A stretch of DNA of 64,000 nt from Microbacterium stercoris (lineage in GTDB: Bacteria; Actinomycetota; Actinomycetes; Actinomycetales; Microbacteriaceae): contig NZ_JAGFOA010000001.1 of the NCBI RefSeq assembly GCF_017592545.1, forward strand, positions 248,001 through 312,000, read 5' to 3'. Below the pieces are notes generated by a model. It worked only from the letters and a program-made list of their open reading frames with translations, ran no database searches and was not told where the DNA came from. This document shows positions 29,920-39,340 of this stretch, in pieces (the first letter of the stretch is position 1; each line of letters begins with the position of its first letter). Both the position numbers and the translations under genes were made by a program.

Positions 29920-29951
29920 GGTGATACTTTATCTCCCCGATAAGTACTACC
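29920..29951. promoter_or_regulatory. GntR-type operator between regulator and gntP
   Basis: GGTGATACTT (29920-29929) and AAGTACTACC (29942-29951) form an imperfect inverted repeat (8 of 10), with inner TATC/GATA halves, midway between the divergent regulator and transporter genes. Confidence 0.6.
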
Positions 29952-30010
29952 TTTCGCGGATGTCGTGGATGACAACCCGCGTCCATCTCGATTTCAACGG
30001 AGAAACCCCC

Positions 30011-31393
30011 ATGGAAGACTGGACCCAGACGCTCGGGGCGGGGCCGCTGCTCGGCATCGCTGCCGCCGCCGTCGCCCTGATCCTGTTCCTCGTCATCAAG
30101 GTGAGGCTGCACGCCTTCCTCGTGCTGATCGTGGTCTCGCTGCTCACGGCGCTCGCCACCGGCCTGCCGATGGGCGTGCTGGTGAACGACGTGCTGGTCG
30201 CCAACTTCGGCGGCACGCTCGGCAGCGTCGCGCTGCTGATCGGTCTCGGCGCGATCCTTGGCCGCCTCATCGAGTCGAGCGGCGGCGCGAAGGTGCTCGC
30301 CGACGGGATGGTCCGCATCTTCGGCGAGAAGCGCGCGGCGTTCGCGCTCGGCCTCACCTCGCTGATCCTGGGCTTCCCGATCTTCTTCGATGCGGGTCTC
30401 GTCGTGATGCTGCCGATCATCTTCGCGGTTGCCCGGCGCATCGGCGGCAAGAACCTGCTGCTGTTCGGCATCAGCGGCGCCGCGGCGTTCTCGGTGATGC
30501 ACGTGTTCCTGCCGCCGCACCCCGGGCCGGTCTCGGCGACCGAGCTCTTCAAGGCCGACCTCGGCGTGGTCATGCTGCTCGGTCTCGTCGTCGCCTTCCC
30601 GGCCTGGTACCTGTCGGGCTACCTGTGGGGCAAGTTCGTCAACTCGCGCTACCCGATGATCGTCCCGGCGCTGTTCGGCGCCGCCGATGAGGATCAGCCC
30701 AAGAACCCGCCGAAGGCGAGCACGGTCATCCTGATCCTGCTGCTGCCGCTGGTGCTGATCTTCCTCAACACCGGTCTGAACGCGCTCTCCTCGATCAAGG
30801 TCGTCGACAAGACCGAGACCTGGGTGCAGGCACTGATGCTCATCGGCACCTCGCCGGTCGCGCTGCTCATCACCGCGCTCGTCGCGCTCCTCGTGCTCGG
30901 CAAGTTCCGCGGCGAGAACGGATCGGCGCTCGAGAAGCTCGTCGAGAACACGCTCGGCACGGTGGCGTCGGTCATTCTCATCACCGGCGCCGGCGGCATG
31001 TTCGGCGGTGTGCTGCGTGCCTCCGGCATCGGCGCGGCGCTGTCCGAGACGCTGGACGGCCTCGGTCTGCCGCTCATCTTCGCGGCGTACCTGGTCGCGG
31101 TCGCGCTGCGCGTGGCACAGGGCTCGGCCACTGTCGCGCTCGTCACGACCGCGGGTCTGCTCTCGCCGGCGGTCATCGCGGGCGGCTACAGCGTCATCGA
31201 CACGGCCGCCATCACGCTCGCCGCGGCGGCGGGCTCGGTGTTCGCCAGCCACGTGAACGACTCCGGCTTCTGGCTCGTGGGCCGCCTGATGGGAATGGAC
31301 GTCAAGACCACCCTGAAGACCTGGACCGTGCAGCAGGCGATCGAATCGGTCGTCGGCTTCGTGATCGTGCTCGCGATCTTCGCGATCTTCTGA
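30011..31393 (+). CDS. gntP: gluconate:H+ symporter (GntP family)
   Basis: 460 residues, about twelve membrane helices. Conserved GFPIFFDAGLVVMLPIIF, FLPPHPGPVSA and GSVFASHVNDSGFWL are GntP signatures. It imports D-gluconate with protons. ATG 30011 is preceded by ACGGAGAA at a good distance; an upstream in-frame ATG at 29960 would add 17 residues over the operator side and is less likely. Operon with gluconokinase, 46 nt apart. Confidence 0.93.
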   Translation: MEDWTQTLGAGPLLGIAAAAVALILFLVIKVRLHAFLVLIVVSLLTALATGLPMGVLVNDVLVANFGGTLGSVALLIGLGAILGRLIESSGGAKVLADGMVRIFGEKRAAFALGLTSLILGFPIFFDAGLVVMLPIIFAVARRIGGKNLLLFGISGAAAFSVMHVFLPPHPGPVSATELFKADLGVVMLLGLVVAFPAWYLSGYLWGKFVNSRYPMIVPALFGAADEDQPKNPPKASTVILILLLPLVLIFLNTGLNALSSIKVVDKTETWVQALMLIGTSPVALLITALVALLVLGKFRGENGSALEKLVENTLGTVASVILITGAGGMFGGVLRASGIGAALSETLDGLGLPLIFAAYLVAVALRVAQGSATVALVTTAGLLSPAVIAGGYSVIDTAAITLAAAAGSVFASHVNDSGFWLVGRLMGMDVKTTLKTWTVQQAIESVVGFVIVLAIFAIF

Positions 31394-31439
31394 TCCGGCA
31401 TACCATCCGCTGAAGACCAGAGAGAACGAGGCGCAGGCT

Positions 31440-32945
31440 GTGACAGCACGGGATGTCGTGATCGGCGTGGACATGGGCACCACCGCCACCAAGGTGGTCG
31501 CCTACCGGCCGGACGGCGCGCTGATCGCGAAGTGGCAGCGCGGCTATCCGCTGGAGGAGCCGCAGCCGGGCCACGCCGAGCAGGATCCGCAGCTGATCCT
31601 GGCCGCCGTGCTCGCGGGCGTCGCGGCTGTGGCCGCCGAGATCGGCCACGACCGCGTCGCCGGCCTGTCCTTCTCCACGGCGCTGCACAGCCTGATGGCG
31701 CTCGACGCCGACCTGCATCCGATCACCCCGGTCATCACGTGGGCCGACACCCGCGCCACCGCGCAGGCCGAGCGGATCCGTGCGGCGACGGGCGGCCTCG
31801 CGCTGCACCGCCGCACGGGCACGCCCGTGCATCCGATGTCGCCGCTGACGAAGCTCGCCTGGATCCGCGAACAGGATCCGGATCTCCACGCGCGTGCGTC
31901 GCGGTGGGTCGGCATCAAGGACTGGGTGCAGCTGCGGCTGACCGGCTCGCTCGTCACCGATCACTCGGTGGCGTCGGCGTCGGGCCTGATGGACATCCAC
32001 CGGCTCGAATGGGATGCTGAGGCCCTGGAGATCGCGGGGATCACCGCCGATCAGCTGCCCGTGCTCGTGCGCACGACGGACGTGCTGCCGGGGCTCACGA
32101 TCGAGACGGCCGCGGTGACGGGTCTGGCGGCATCCACGCCCGTGGTCGTGGGCGCCGGAGACGGCCCGCTGGCCAACCTCGGCGTCGGCGCGGTGCGCCC
32201 CGGCGTCGCCGCCTGCTCCATCGGCACGTCGGGCGCCCTGCGCGTGGCCGTGGATCGACCCGCGGTCGATCCGGCCGGAGGCGTGTTCTGCTACGCGCTC
32301 ACCGAGGACCGCTGGGTGATCGGCGGCGCGATCAACAACGGCGGCGTGGCCCTCGAATGGCTGCGGGGAGAGATCGGATCCGACACCCCGACCGCCCTGC
32401 TGCTCGACGAGGCCGCGAGGACGCCCGTCGGCGCGGGCGGGCTGCTGATGCTGCCGCACCTGCTGGGCGAGCGCGCCCCGCGGTGGGCCGGCGGAGCCCG
32501 CGGCGCCTACATCGGCCTCACCCGCTCGCACCACCGCGGCCACCTCGTGCGCGCCGCGGTCGAGGGCGTGGCGATGCAGCTCGCGCTCGTCCTCGGCGCG
32601 ATGCGCGGGGCCGGGTTCGACATCCACGAGATCCGCGCCACGGGCGGCGTGATGCAGCACCCGCTGTGGCCGACGACCCTCGCCGGCGCGTTCGCGACGC
32701 CCCTCGCGCTGCTCGACGACGGGGAGGGATCCGGGTTCGGCGCGGCACTGCTCGGCATGAAGGCCCTCGGGCTCATCGACTCGCTCGACGCGGCCGCCGA
32801 CCTCGTGGAGGTGCGGACGCGGCTCGACCCGGATCCCGCGTCGTCGCAGACGTACGCGGCCCTGATCCCGCTGTTCGGCGGGCTCGCCGACACGCTGGCG
32901 CCCGCCAACCGCGTCCTGCGCGATCTGAACCTGCCGCTCGCGTAA
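31440..32945 (+). CDS. gntK: gluconokinase, FGGY family
   Basis: 501 residues. The N-terminal phosphate-binding GVDMGTTATKVVAY and later CSIGTSGALR and ATGGVMQHPLWP are FGGY kinase motifs. It is the long, FGGY-type gluconokinase rather than the short P-loop type. It converts gluconate to 6-phosphogluconate for the pentose phosphate pathway. GTG start 31440; expressed with gntP. Confidence 0.9.
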   Translation: MTARDVVIGVDMGTTATKVVAYRPDGALIAKWQRGYPLEEPQPGHAEQDPQLILAAVLAGVAAVAAEIGHDRVAGLSFSTALHSLMALDADLHPITPVITWADTRATAQAERIRAATGGLALHRRTGTPVHPMSPLTKLAWIREQDPDLHARASRWVGIKDWVQLRLTGSLVTDHSVASASGLMDIHRLEWDAEALEIAGITADQLPVLVRTTDVLPGLTIETAAVTGLAASTPVVVGAGDGPLANLGVGAVRPGVAACSIGTSGALRVAVDRPAVDPAGGVFCYALTEDRWVIGGAINNGGVALEWLRGEIGSDTPTALLLDEAARTPVGAGGLLMLPHLLGERAPRWAGGARGAYIGLTRSHHRGHLVRAAVEGVAMQLALVLGAMRGAGFDIHEIRATGGVMQHPLWPTTLAGAFATPLALLDDGEGSGFGAALLGMKALGLIDSLDAAADLVEVRTRLDPDPASSQTYAALIPLFGGLADTLAPANRVLRDLNLPLA

Positions 32946-32964
32946 TGCCCCCAGGTCGCCCGCC

Positions 32965-32970
32965 TAGGAT
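32965..32970 (+). promoter_or_regulatory. leaderless promoter of metG
   Basis: TAGGAT is six bases before GTG 32977, with no ribosome-binding site. Confidence 0.5.
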
Positions 32971-32976
32971 TGCAGG

Positions 32977-34560
32977 GTGACTTCCGGCCGTTCGTTCTAC
33001 ATCACCACGCCGATCTACTACCCCTCGGACGTGCCCCACATCGGGCACGGCTACACGACGGTGGCAGCGGACACGCTCGCGCGCTGGCACCGCCAGGCGG
33101 GCGACGACACGTGGATGCTGACCGGCACCGACGAGCACGGCCAGAAGATGATGCGCGCCGCCGCGGCCAACGGCCTGACGCCGCAGCAGTGGGCCGACAA
33201 GCTCGTGAACGAGGAGTGGCAGCCGCTGCTCGAGACCCTCGATGTCGCCAACGACGACTTCATCCGCACGACGCAGCCGCGCCACGAGGCATCGGTGCAG
33301 CGCTTCCTGCAGGACGTCTACGACCGCGGCCACATCTACGCGGGCGAGTACGAGGCGCTGTACTGCGTCGGCTGCGAGGAGTTCAAGCCGGCCTCCGAGA
33401 TCGTCGACGGCACCGGCCCCTTCGAGGGGCTCAAGGTCTGCGCGATCCACTCGAAGCCGCTCGAGCTGCTGCAGGAGAAGAACTACTTCTTCAAGCTCAG
33501 CGACTTCCAGGAGCGACTGCTGCAGCTCTACCGCGACCGCCCCGACTTCGTGCAGCCCGAGTCGGCGCGCAACGAGGTCGTCGCCTTCGTGCAGCAGGGC
33601 CTGCAGGATCTGTCGATCTCGCGTTCGGCCTTCGACTGGGGCATCCCGGTGCCGTGGGACGAGTCGCACGTCATCTACGTGTGGTTCGACGCCCTCCTCA
33701 ACTACGCCACGGCCGTCGGGTATGGCGCCGACGACGAGAACTTCGCGCGTCGCTGGCCGGCCCGCCACATCGTGGGCAAGGACATCCTGCGCTTCCACGC
33801 CGTCATCTGGCCCGCCATGCTGATGGCAGCGGGCATCGACGTGCCGCACAACGTGTTCGCGCACGGCTGGCTGCTGGTCGGCGGCGAGAAGATGTCGAAG
33901 TCGAAGCTCACGGGCATCGCTCCGCACGCCATCACCGACGTGTTCGGATCCGACGCCTACCGTTTCTACTTCCTGTCGGCGATCGCCTTCGGCCAGGACG
34001 GCTCGTTCTCGTGGGAGGACCTGTCGGCCCGGTACCAGGCGGAGCTCGCCAACGGATTCGGCAACCTCGCCTCGCGCACGATCGCCATGATCGGCAAGTA
34101 CTTCGGCGGATCCGTGCCCGAGCCGGGGGAGTACACCGAGAGCGACCTGGCGATCCAGAAGGTCGTGGCCGACGCCGCCGCGTCCGCCGATGAGGCGATC
34201 GACCGCTTCCGCATCGACGAGGCGATCCGCAGCATCTGGACCATCGTCGACGAGCTCAACGGCTACATCACGGTGAACGAGCCCTGGGCGCTGGCGAAGG
34301 ACGACGCGCAGCGCGAGCGCCTGGCGACCGTGCTCTACACGTGCGCCGAGGCGCTGCGTGCGCTCGCTGTGCTGCTGTCTCCCGTGATGCCGCAGGCGAC
34401 CGCCAAGCTGTGGGCCGCGCTCGGCACGGAGGGCTCGCTCGGTGCGCTGGCGGATCAGCCCGTGCGCGACACCGGCCGCTGGGGTCAGCTGCCCGCGGGC
34501 ACCGTCACCCAGGCGCTGCAGCCCCTGTTCCCGCGCATCGAGCAGGCCGACGGATCGTGA
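32977..34560 (+). CDS. metG: methionyl-tRNA synthetase
   Basis: 527 residues. Class I motifs HIGH (in VPHIGHGYTT) and KMSKS (in GGEKMSKSKLTG) are intact; a CVGCEEF pair remains in the connective peptide. The C-terminal anticodon-binding helical bundle is present, without a tRNA-binding EMAP extension. It charges tRNA-Met. First gene of an apparent metG-tatD-rsmA unit. Confidence 0.97.
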   Translation: MTSGRSFYITTPIYYPSDVPHIGHGYTTVAADTLARWHRQAGDDTWMLTGTDEHGQKMMRAAAANGLTPQQWADKLVNEEWQPLLETLDVANDDFIRTTQPRHEASVQRFLQDVYDRGHIYAGEYEALYCVGCEEFKPASEIVDGTGPFEGLKVCAIHSKPLELLQEKNYFFKLSDFQERLLQLYRDRPDFVQPESARNEVVAFVQQGLQDLSISRSAFDWGIPVPWDESHVIYVWFDALLNYATAVGYGADDENFARRWPARHIVGKDILRFHAVIWPAMLMAAGIDVPHNVFAHGWLLVGGEKMSKSKLTGIAPHAITDVFGSDAYRFYFLSAIAFGQDGSFSWEDLSARYQAELANGFGNLASRTIAMIGKYFGGSVPEPGEYTESDLAIQKVVADAAASADEAIDRFRIDEAIRSIWTIVDELNGYITVNEPWALAKDDAQRERLATVLYTCAEALRALAVLLSPVMPQATAKLWAALGTEGSLGALADQPVRDTGRWGQLPAGTVTQALQPLFPRIEQADGS

Positions 34561-35456
34561 CCGAGGCACAGGTCCCCGAGACCTACGTCCGCGAGCGGCC
34601 TCGGGAGGGACGCAAGGAGCTGCGGTATCCCGAGGCTCCCGCGCCCCTGGCGATCCCGGTCTACGACAACCACTGCCACCTCGAGATCACCGACGGCGAC
34701 GACCCGCTCACCCTCACGGAGCACCTGGATCGCGCCGCCGATGTCGGCATCGCCGGCGTGGTGCAGGCCTCCGGCGACATCGATTCCTCGCGCTGGGCGG
34801 TCGCGGCGGCCGAGGCCGACTCGCGGGTGCTCGCGGCCGTGGCGATCCACCCGAACGACGCGCCCGTGTACGACCAGGCGGGGCGCCTCGACGAGGCCAT
34901 CGCGGTCATGGACGAACTCGCCGCGCACCCGCGGGTGCGCGCGATCGGCGAGACCGGACTCGACTACTTCCGCACGGGCGAGGACGGGCGCGAGGCCCAG
35001 CACCGCTCCTTCGAGGCGCACATCGATCTCGCCAAGAAGCACGGCATCGCCCTGCAGATCCACGACCGCGACGCGCATCGGGACGTGCTCGACACCCTCC
35101 GCCGCGTGGGCGCTCCCGAGCGCACGGTGTTCCACTGCTTCTCGGGCGATGCGGACATGGCGCGCGAGGCCGCCGACAACGACTACTTCCTGTCGTTCGC
35201 GGGCAACGTGACGTTCAAGAACGCGCAGAACCTGCGCGATGCGCTCGCGGTGACGCCGCGCCACCGGATCCTCGTCGAGACGGATGCGCCGTTCCTCACG
35301 CCCGTGCCGCACCGCGGCCGCCCGAACGCCCCCTACCTCGTGCCGATGACGGTGCGCTTCATGGCCGACGAGCTCGGCGTCGAGGTCGACGAGCTGTGCG
35401 CGCAGATCGCCGCGAACACCCTCGCCGTGTACGGCGACTTCGGCCAGAGCGCCTGA
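34557..35456 (+). CDS. tatD: TatD-family metal-dependent deoxyribonuclease
   Basis: 299 residues. The metal ligands are in YDNHCHLE (HxH), AIGETGLDY (Glu), QIHDRDAH (His), FHCFSG (His) and VETDAPFL (Asp). About 40 extra N-terminal residues precede the barrel, usual in actinobacteria. TatD enzymes are 3'-5' DNases used in repair. GTG 34557 overlaps the metG stop by 4 bp. Confidence 0.93.
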   Translation: MTEAQVPETYVRERPREGRKELRYPEAPAPLAIPVYDNHCHLEITDGDDPLTLTEHLDRAADVGIAGVVQASGDIDSSRWAVAAAEADSRVLAAVAIHPNDAPVYDQAGRLDEAIAVMDELAAHPRVRAIGETGLDYFRTGEDGREAQHRSFEAHIDLAKKHGIALQIHDRDAHRDVLDTLRRVGAPERTVFHCFSGDADMAREAADNDYFLSFAGNVTFKNAQNLRDALAVTPRHRILVETDAPFLTPVPHRGRPNAPYLVPMTVRFMADELGVEVDELCAQIAANTLAVYGDFGQSA

Positions 35457-35481
35457 CGCGCACGCCTGAGAGAGAAGAACC

Positions 35482-36324
35482 ATGGTCACCCTGCTCGGCC
35501 CCACCGAGATCCGCTCGCTCGCGGCATCCCTCGATGTCACCCCCACCAAGAAGCTGGGGCAGAACTTCGTGGTCGACGCCAACACGGTGCGCAAGATCGT
35601 GTCGGTCGCGGGCGTCCAGGCGACCGACCGCGTCGTCGAGGTGGGACCGGGCCTCGGATCCCTCACGCTCGCGATCCTGGAGACGGGAGCGAGCGTCACG
35701 GCGGTCGAGATCGATCACCGCCTCGCCGAGCGCCTGCCCACCACGGCCGCAGAGCACGGCGTGCCGGACGGCGCGCTCACGGTCGTCGACGCCGATGCGC
35801 TGCGCGTGACCGAGCTGCCCGGCGACCCCACCGTGCTGGTGGCCAACCTGCCCTACAACGTGTCGGTTCCGGTGCTGCTGCACTTCATGGAGACGTTCCC
35901 GTTCCTCGACCGCGGCGTCGTGATGGTGCAGGCCGAGGTGGGGGAGCGCCTCGCGGCCCCTCCCGGCAGCAAGGTCTACGGCGCCCCGAGCGCGAAGGCG
36001 GCCTGGTACGGCCGCTGGCGCCTGGCGGGCGTCGTCTCGCGTCAGGTGTTCTGGCCCGTGCCGAACGTCGACAGCGTGCTCGTCGGCTTCCAGCGCGACG
36101 CGGAGCCGCGCGGCACGGAGGACGAGCGCCGCGCCACCTTCCAGATCATCGACGCCGCGTTCCAGCAGCGCCGCAAGATGCTGCGCCAGGCCCTGGCCGG
36201 TGTGCTGGGCGGCACGGCCGCCGGGGCCTCGGAGATCCTCGAGGCGGCGGGTGTGAAGCCGACGGCGCGCGGCGAGGAGCTGGGCATCGACGATTTCGTG
36301 CGGATCGCGCGCGCCATCCGGTGA
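35482..36324 (+). CDS. rsmA: 16S rRNA dimethyladenosine transferase (A1518/A1519)
   Basis: 280 residues. KLGQNFVVD, the SAM motif [12 protein letters not shown] and the catalytic NLPYNVS are present. It dimethylates two adjacent adenines near the 3' end of 16S rRNA. AGAGAGAAG precedes ATG 35482, 25 nt after tatD. tatD-rsmA-ispE is a conserved actinobacterial order. Confidence 0.96.
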   Translation: MVTLLGPTEIRSLAASLDVTPTKKLGQNFVVDANTVRKIVSVAGVQATDRVVEVGPGLGSLTLAILETGASVTAVEIDHRLAERLPTTAAEHGVPDGALTVVDADALRVTELPGDPTVLVANLPYNVSVPVLLHFMETFPFLDRGVVMVQAEVGERLAAPPGSKVYGAPSAKAAWYGRWRLAGVVSRQVFWPVPNVDSVLVGFQRDAEPRGTEDERRATFQIIDAAFQQRRKMLRQALAGVLGGTAAGASEILEAAGVKPTARGEELGIDDFVRIARAIR

Positions 36325-36392
36325 TCTGCGGGCACCCGTCGAAACATTTCGCTCGGGCCGCCGCCGTGGTCTTGAGGCCCTCTCGGCATAGG

Positions 36393-36398
36393 TAGCCT
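36393..36398 (+). promoter_or_regulatory. leaderless promoter of the ispE leader
   Basis: TAGCCT is seven bases before GTG 36406 and therefore 55 bases before the ispE ATG, too far to be a leaderless promoter for ispE itself. Confidence 0.45.
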
Positions 36399-36405
36399 GG
36401 GGATC

Positions 36406-36456
36406 GTGATCTCCGCCACAAGCGCCACCGATCTGCCCGACAGGACCGCCGCATGA
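36406..36456 (+). CDS. possible 16-residue leader peptide coupled to ispE
   Basis: A GTG seven bases after TAGCCT opens a frame encoding [16 protein letters not shown], whose TGA overlaps the ispE ATG (ATGA). Such an arrangement would let a leaderless transcript deliver ribosomes to ispE by termination-reinitiation. The ispE ATG itself has only a weak GACAGGA upstream. Too short to judge by coding bias; it may be accidental. Confidence 0.4.
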   Translation: MISATSATDLPDRTAA

Positions 36457-37391
36457 CGTTCGCGGAGGAGATCCCGTCGGTGCGCGTGCGCGCTCCGGGG
36501 AAGATCAATGTCTACCTCGAGGTCGGCGCGCTCCAGGACGACGGATATCACGAGCTGGCGACCGCCTTCCAGGCGGTGTCGCTGTACGAGGACGTGGTCG
36601 CGACCATGGCCGACACGTTCAGCCTGACGGTCACGGGCGCGGACGGCGTCGACCTCGACGGTGTGCCCACCGACGACCGTAATCTCGCGCTGAAGGCCGC
36701 GCTGCTGCTCGCCGACGCCACGGGCTACGAGGGCGGCGTGCACCTCGACATCCACAAGCAGGTGCCGGTCGCCGGCGGCATGGGAGGCGGATCGGCGGAC
36801 GCCGCCGCCGCGCTGCTCGCCTGCGACGCGCTGTGGGACACGCGCCTGACGCACCAGGAGCTGCACCGGCTCGCCGCCCAGCTCGGCGCCGACGTGCCTT
36901 TCGCTCTCAAGGGCGGCACGGCCGTCGGCACGGGCCGGGGCGACGTGCTCAACCCGGCGCTGGCGCGCGGACGCTTCGACTGGGTGCTCGTCACGAGCGA
37001 GGAGGGCGTCTCGACCCCGAAGGTCTACGGGGAGCTCGACCTGCACCGCGAGCGCCACAAGGTCGACATCGGACCGGTCGCCCAGACGCCGTCGGTCGAC
37101 GTGGAGGTGCTGCACGCGCTGCGAGCGGGCGACGCCGACATGCTCGCCGCGTCGCTGCGCAACGACCTGCAGGTGGCGACCCTGCGTCTGCGCCCCGATC
37201 TGGCCGCCGTGCTCGAACTCGGCGAGGCCTCCGGCGCGCTGGCGGGCATCGTCTCCGGATCGGGCCCGACCCTCGCGTTCCTCTGCGCCTCTCCCGAGCA
37301 CGCGCTCGAGCTCAGCACCGACCTGCAGCGGGCCGGCCACGCCTCGCTGCACGTGCACGGCCCGGTGCCGGGCGCCCGCATCGTCGGCTGA
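36453..37391 (+). CDS. ispE: 4-diphosphocytidyl-2-C-methyl-D-erythritol kinase
   Basis: 312 residues. GHMP-kinase motifs: [12 protein letters not shown] at the N-terminus, the ATP loop [18 protein letters not shown], and the C-terminal [13 protein letters not shown]. It phosphorylates the intermediate of the MEP pathway to isoprenoids. ATG 36453 is chosen for the motif distance; it may be translated by coupling to a short upstream frame. Confidence 0.95.
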   Translation: MTFAEEIPSVRVRAPGKINVYLEVGALQDDGYHELATAFQAVSLYEDVVATMADTFSLTVTGADGVDLDGVPTDDRNLALKAALLLADATGYEGGVHLDIHKQVPVAGGMGGGSADAAAALLACDALWDTRLTHQELHRLAAQLGADVPFALKGGTAVGTGRGDVLNPALARGRFDWVLVTSEEGVSTPKVYGELDLHRERHKVDIGPVAQTPSVDVEVLHALRAGDADMLAASLRNDLQVATLRLRPDLAAVLELGEASGALAGIVSGSGPTLAFLCASPEHALELSTDLQRAGHASLHVHGPVPGARIVG

Positions 37392-37406
37392 CGCCCGGCG
37401 CGCCCG

Positions 37407-38375
37407 TCAGCCCCAGCGCTCCCGCAGCGCGCTGTACTCGTGGCGCCGCAGCGGCAGCACCGCCCCGTGCTTGGTGTTCGGCGGCAGGTCGAAGGCGTCA
37501 TCCGGAACCGGCTCCCACCGACCCGATGCCGGATCGTCCGACGTCAGCGCGTGGTACCCCTGCGGCATGCGCGAGTACTGGTCGACCCAGAGATACCAGC
37601 GCTCGGGCTCGCCGGCCCGGGGGTGCGCGCGGAAGACCAGCGGCCCTTCGACGTGCTCGGCGATGTGCTGGCCGATGCCCCGCGCGACCGTCGTGTAGTC
37701 GTCGCTCTCGAGCCCGCCGCCCACCTGCTGGAAGATCCGCCAGGAACCCGGGTATGCGTCATCCTGCTTCGCGAAGCGCATGACGCGCCCGTCGTCGAGC
37801 AGCGCGATCGTCAGGTCGATCACGCCGCCCGGGCGCTCGAGCACGATCCGCGGCTCGGTGAAGGTGCGGAAGTCGCGCGTGCGCGACGCCAGGATGCAGG
37901 CCGGGCCCGTCGCCCCGGTCGAGTCGCCGGCGTCGGCGGGCAGACCGGAGGCCCAGTGCACGAGGAACTCCCCGGTCGAGGAATCGAGCACGCTCTCCGG
38001 CGCCCACGCCATGCCGGCGCCCTCGGGGGCCACGGTGACCGCCCGGGGGGTGCTCCACGTCACGAGGTCGGGGGAGTCCCACACCACCAGATCGCGACTG
38101 CCCCGGTGACGGTAGGCGCCCCAGTCGGGGCCCTCCGGACGCCAGACGCGCAGGTCGGTGGCGATGAGGTGGAAGCCCTCCGGCCCGCGCACGATGTGCG
38201 GATCGCGCACCCCGCCCGTGCCCGACGTCCACTCGAGCACCGGCTCGCCTCCGTTCATCCGCTCCCACGCGAGCGGATCGTCCCCCCGGGACAGCGAGAA
38301 GAAGATCTTCTCGCTGTGCCCGGAGGGATCCTCGACGAAGTGGACGAGGAGGTATCCGAAGCCGTCGTCGCTCAT
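37407..38375 (-). CDS. GH43-like beta-propeller glycosidase, cytoplasmic
   Basis: 322 residues, no signal peptide. It begins GYLLVHFVEDPSGHSEKIFFSLSRGDDPLAWE, with GVRDPHIVRGPEGFHLIATD carrying the RDP aspartate expected of GH43/GH32-type propellers, and a second acidic segment WAPESVLDSSTGEFLVHWAS with a candidate catalytic acid. It is last in the SBP-permease-permease operon (TGATG overlap), so it probably cleaves the imported oligosaccharide, likely arabinan-derived given the GH51 gene next door. Confidence 0.75.
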   Translation of the reverse strand: MSDDGFGYLLVHFVEDPSGHSEKIFFSLSRGDDPLAWERMNGGEPVLEWTSGTGGVRDPHIVRGPEGFHLIATDLRVWRPEGPDWGAYRHRGSRDLVVWDSPDLVTWSTPRAVTVAPEGAGMAWAPESVLDSSTGEFLVHWASGLPADAGDSTGATGPACILASRTRDFRTFTEPRIVLERPGGVIDLTIALLDDGRVMRFAKQDDAYPGSWRIFQQVGGGLESDDYTTVARGIGQHIAEHVEGPLVFRAHPRAGEPERWYLWVDQYSRMPQGYHALTSDDPASGRWEPVPDDAFDLPPNTKHGAVLPLRRHEYSALRERWG

Positions 38376-39340
38376 CAGCCCTTGACCGCGCCGAGCATCA
38401 CGCCCGAGACGAAGTGACGCTGCACGAACGGGTAGATGGCGAGGATGGGGATGATCGCCAGCACCATCGTGACGGCCCGGACGTTGTCCTTGATCGCCGC
38501 CGAGGTCGTGCCCACGGCCGCCGCGCTCTCCGCCGTGGTGGTCGTCGCGCCGGCGATGAGGTTGCGCAGGTGGAGCGAGAGCGGATAGAGGTCCGTCTGA
38601 TCCAGATACAGGAACGCGCTGAACCAGTCGTTCCAGAACTGCACGGAGTAGAACAGCGTCATCGTCGCGAGAACGGGCTTGGACAGCGGCAGGGCGATCC
38701 GGGTGAAGATGCCCCACCAGCCGAGACCGTCGATGCGCGCGGCCTCCTCGAGCTCGCGCGGGAGGCTCTCGAAGAACGACTTCATCACGAGGAGATTGAA
38801 CACCGACATGGCGCCGGGCAGGATGACGGCCCACATCGTGTTCTTCAGCTCGAGCGATGAGATCAGCACGTAATTCGGGATGATGCCGCCGTTGAAGAAC
38901 ATCGTGAACACCGCGATGCCGATGATCACGTTGCGTCCGCGCAGGTGCTCGCGGCTCATCACGTACGCCAGCAGCGTGGTGAGCACCATCGCCACGAGCG
39001 TGCCCACCACCGTGTACAGCACCGTGTTGCCGTAGCTGCGCCAGAAGTGCACGTCGTTCGTGACCGCGTGATAGGTGTCGAGGTTGAAGCCGACCGGCAG
39101 CAGGTTCACCAGACCGGCCTTGATCGCCCCGCTGGAGGAGAACGACTGGGCGATCAGCGTGACGAACGGGTAGAGCGTGACCGCGCAGATGATCACCAGC
39201 GCGATCGCGTTGACGGTGAGATACGTCCGGTATCCCCTCGACTCCTGGGGGAGGCGCCCGCGGGGGCGGGGCTTTCCCGTCAGGATCGTCTCCGTGCGCG
39301 GATCGGTGCGCACCTCTACGGGCGCGGGGTTCAGGATCAC
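38375..39340 (-). CDS. sugar ABC transporter permease (MalG/LplC-like)
   Basis: 321 residues, six membrane helices. The EAA loop reads ELEEAARIDGLGWWGIFTRIALPLSKP. NGGIIPNYV and QRHFVSGVMLGAVKG are features of the LplC/YtcP subgroup that transports complex oligosaccharides. I chose the second of two adjacent GTG codons (39340), which overlaps the upstream permease stop by 4 bp. No ATPase is encoded nearby; a shared MsmX-type ATPase is usual for this subgroup. Confidence 0.9.
   Translation of the reverse strand: MILNPAPVEVRTDPRTETILTGKPRPRGRLPQESRGYRTYLTVNAIALVIICAVTLYPFVTLIAQSFSSSGAIKAGLVNLLPVGFNLDTYHAVTNDVHFWRSYGNTVLYTVVGTLVAMVLTTLLAYVMSREHLRGRNVIIGIAVFTMFFNGGIIPNYVLISSLELKNTMWAVILPGAMSVFNLLVMKSFFESLPRELEEAARIDGLGWWGIFTRIALPLSKPVLATMTLFYSVQFWNDWFSAFLYLDQTDLYPLSLHLRNLIAGATTTTAESAAAVGTTSAAIKDNVRAVTMVLAIIPILAIYPFVQRHFVSGVMLGAVKG

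Noticed and set aside
36340..36351. CGAAACATTTCG palindrome between rsmA and the ispE promoter
   Set aside because: Single short site with one mismatch; no second copy or conserved context seen.
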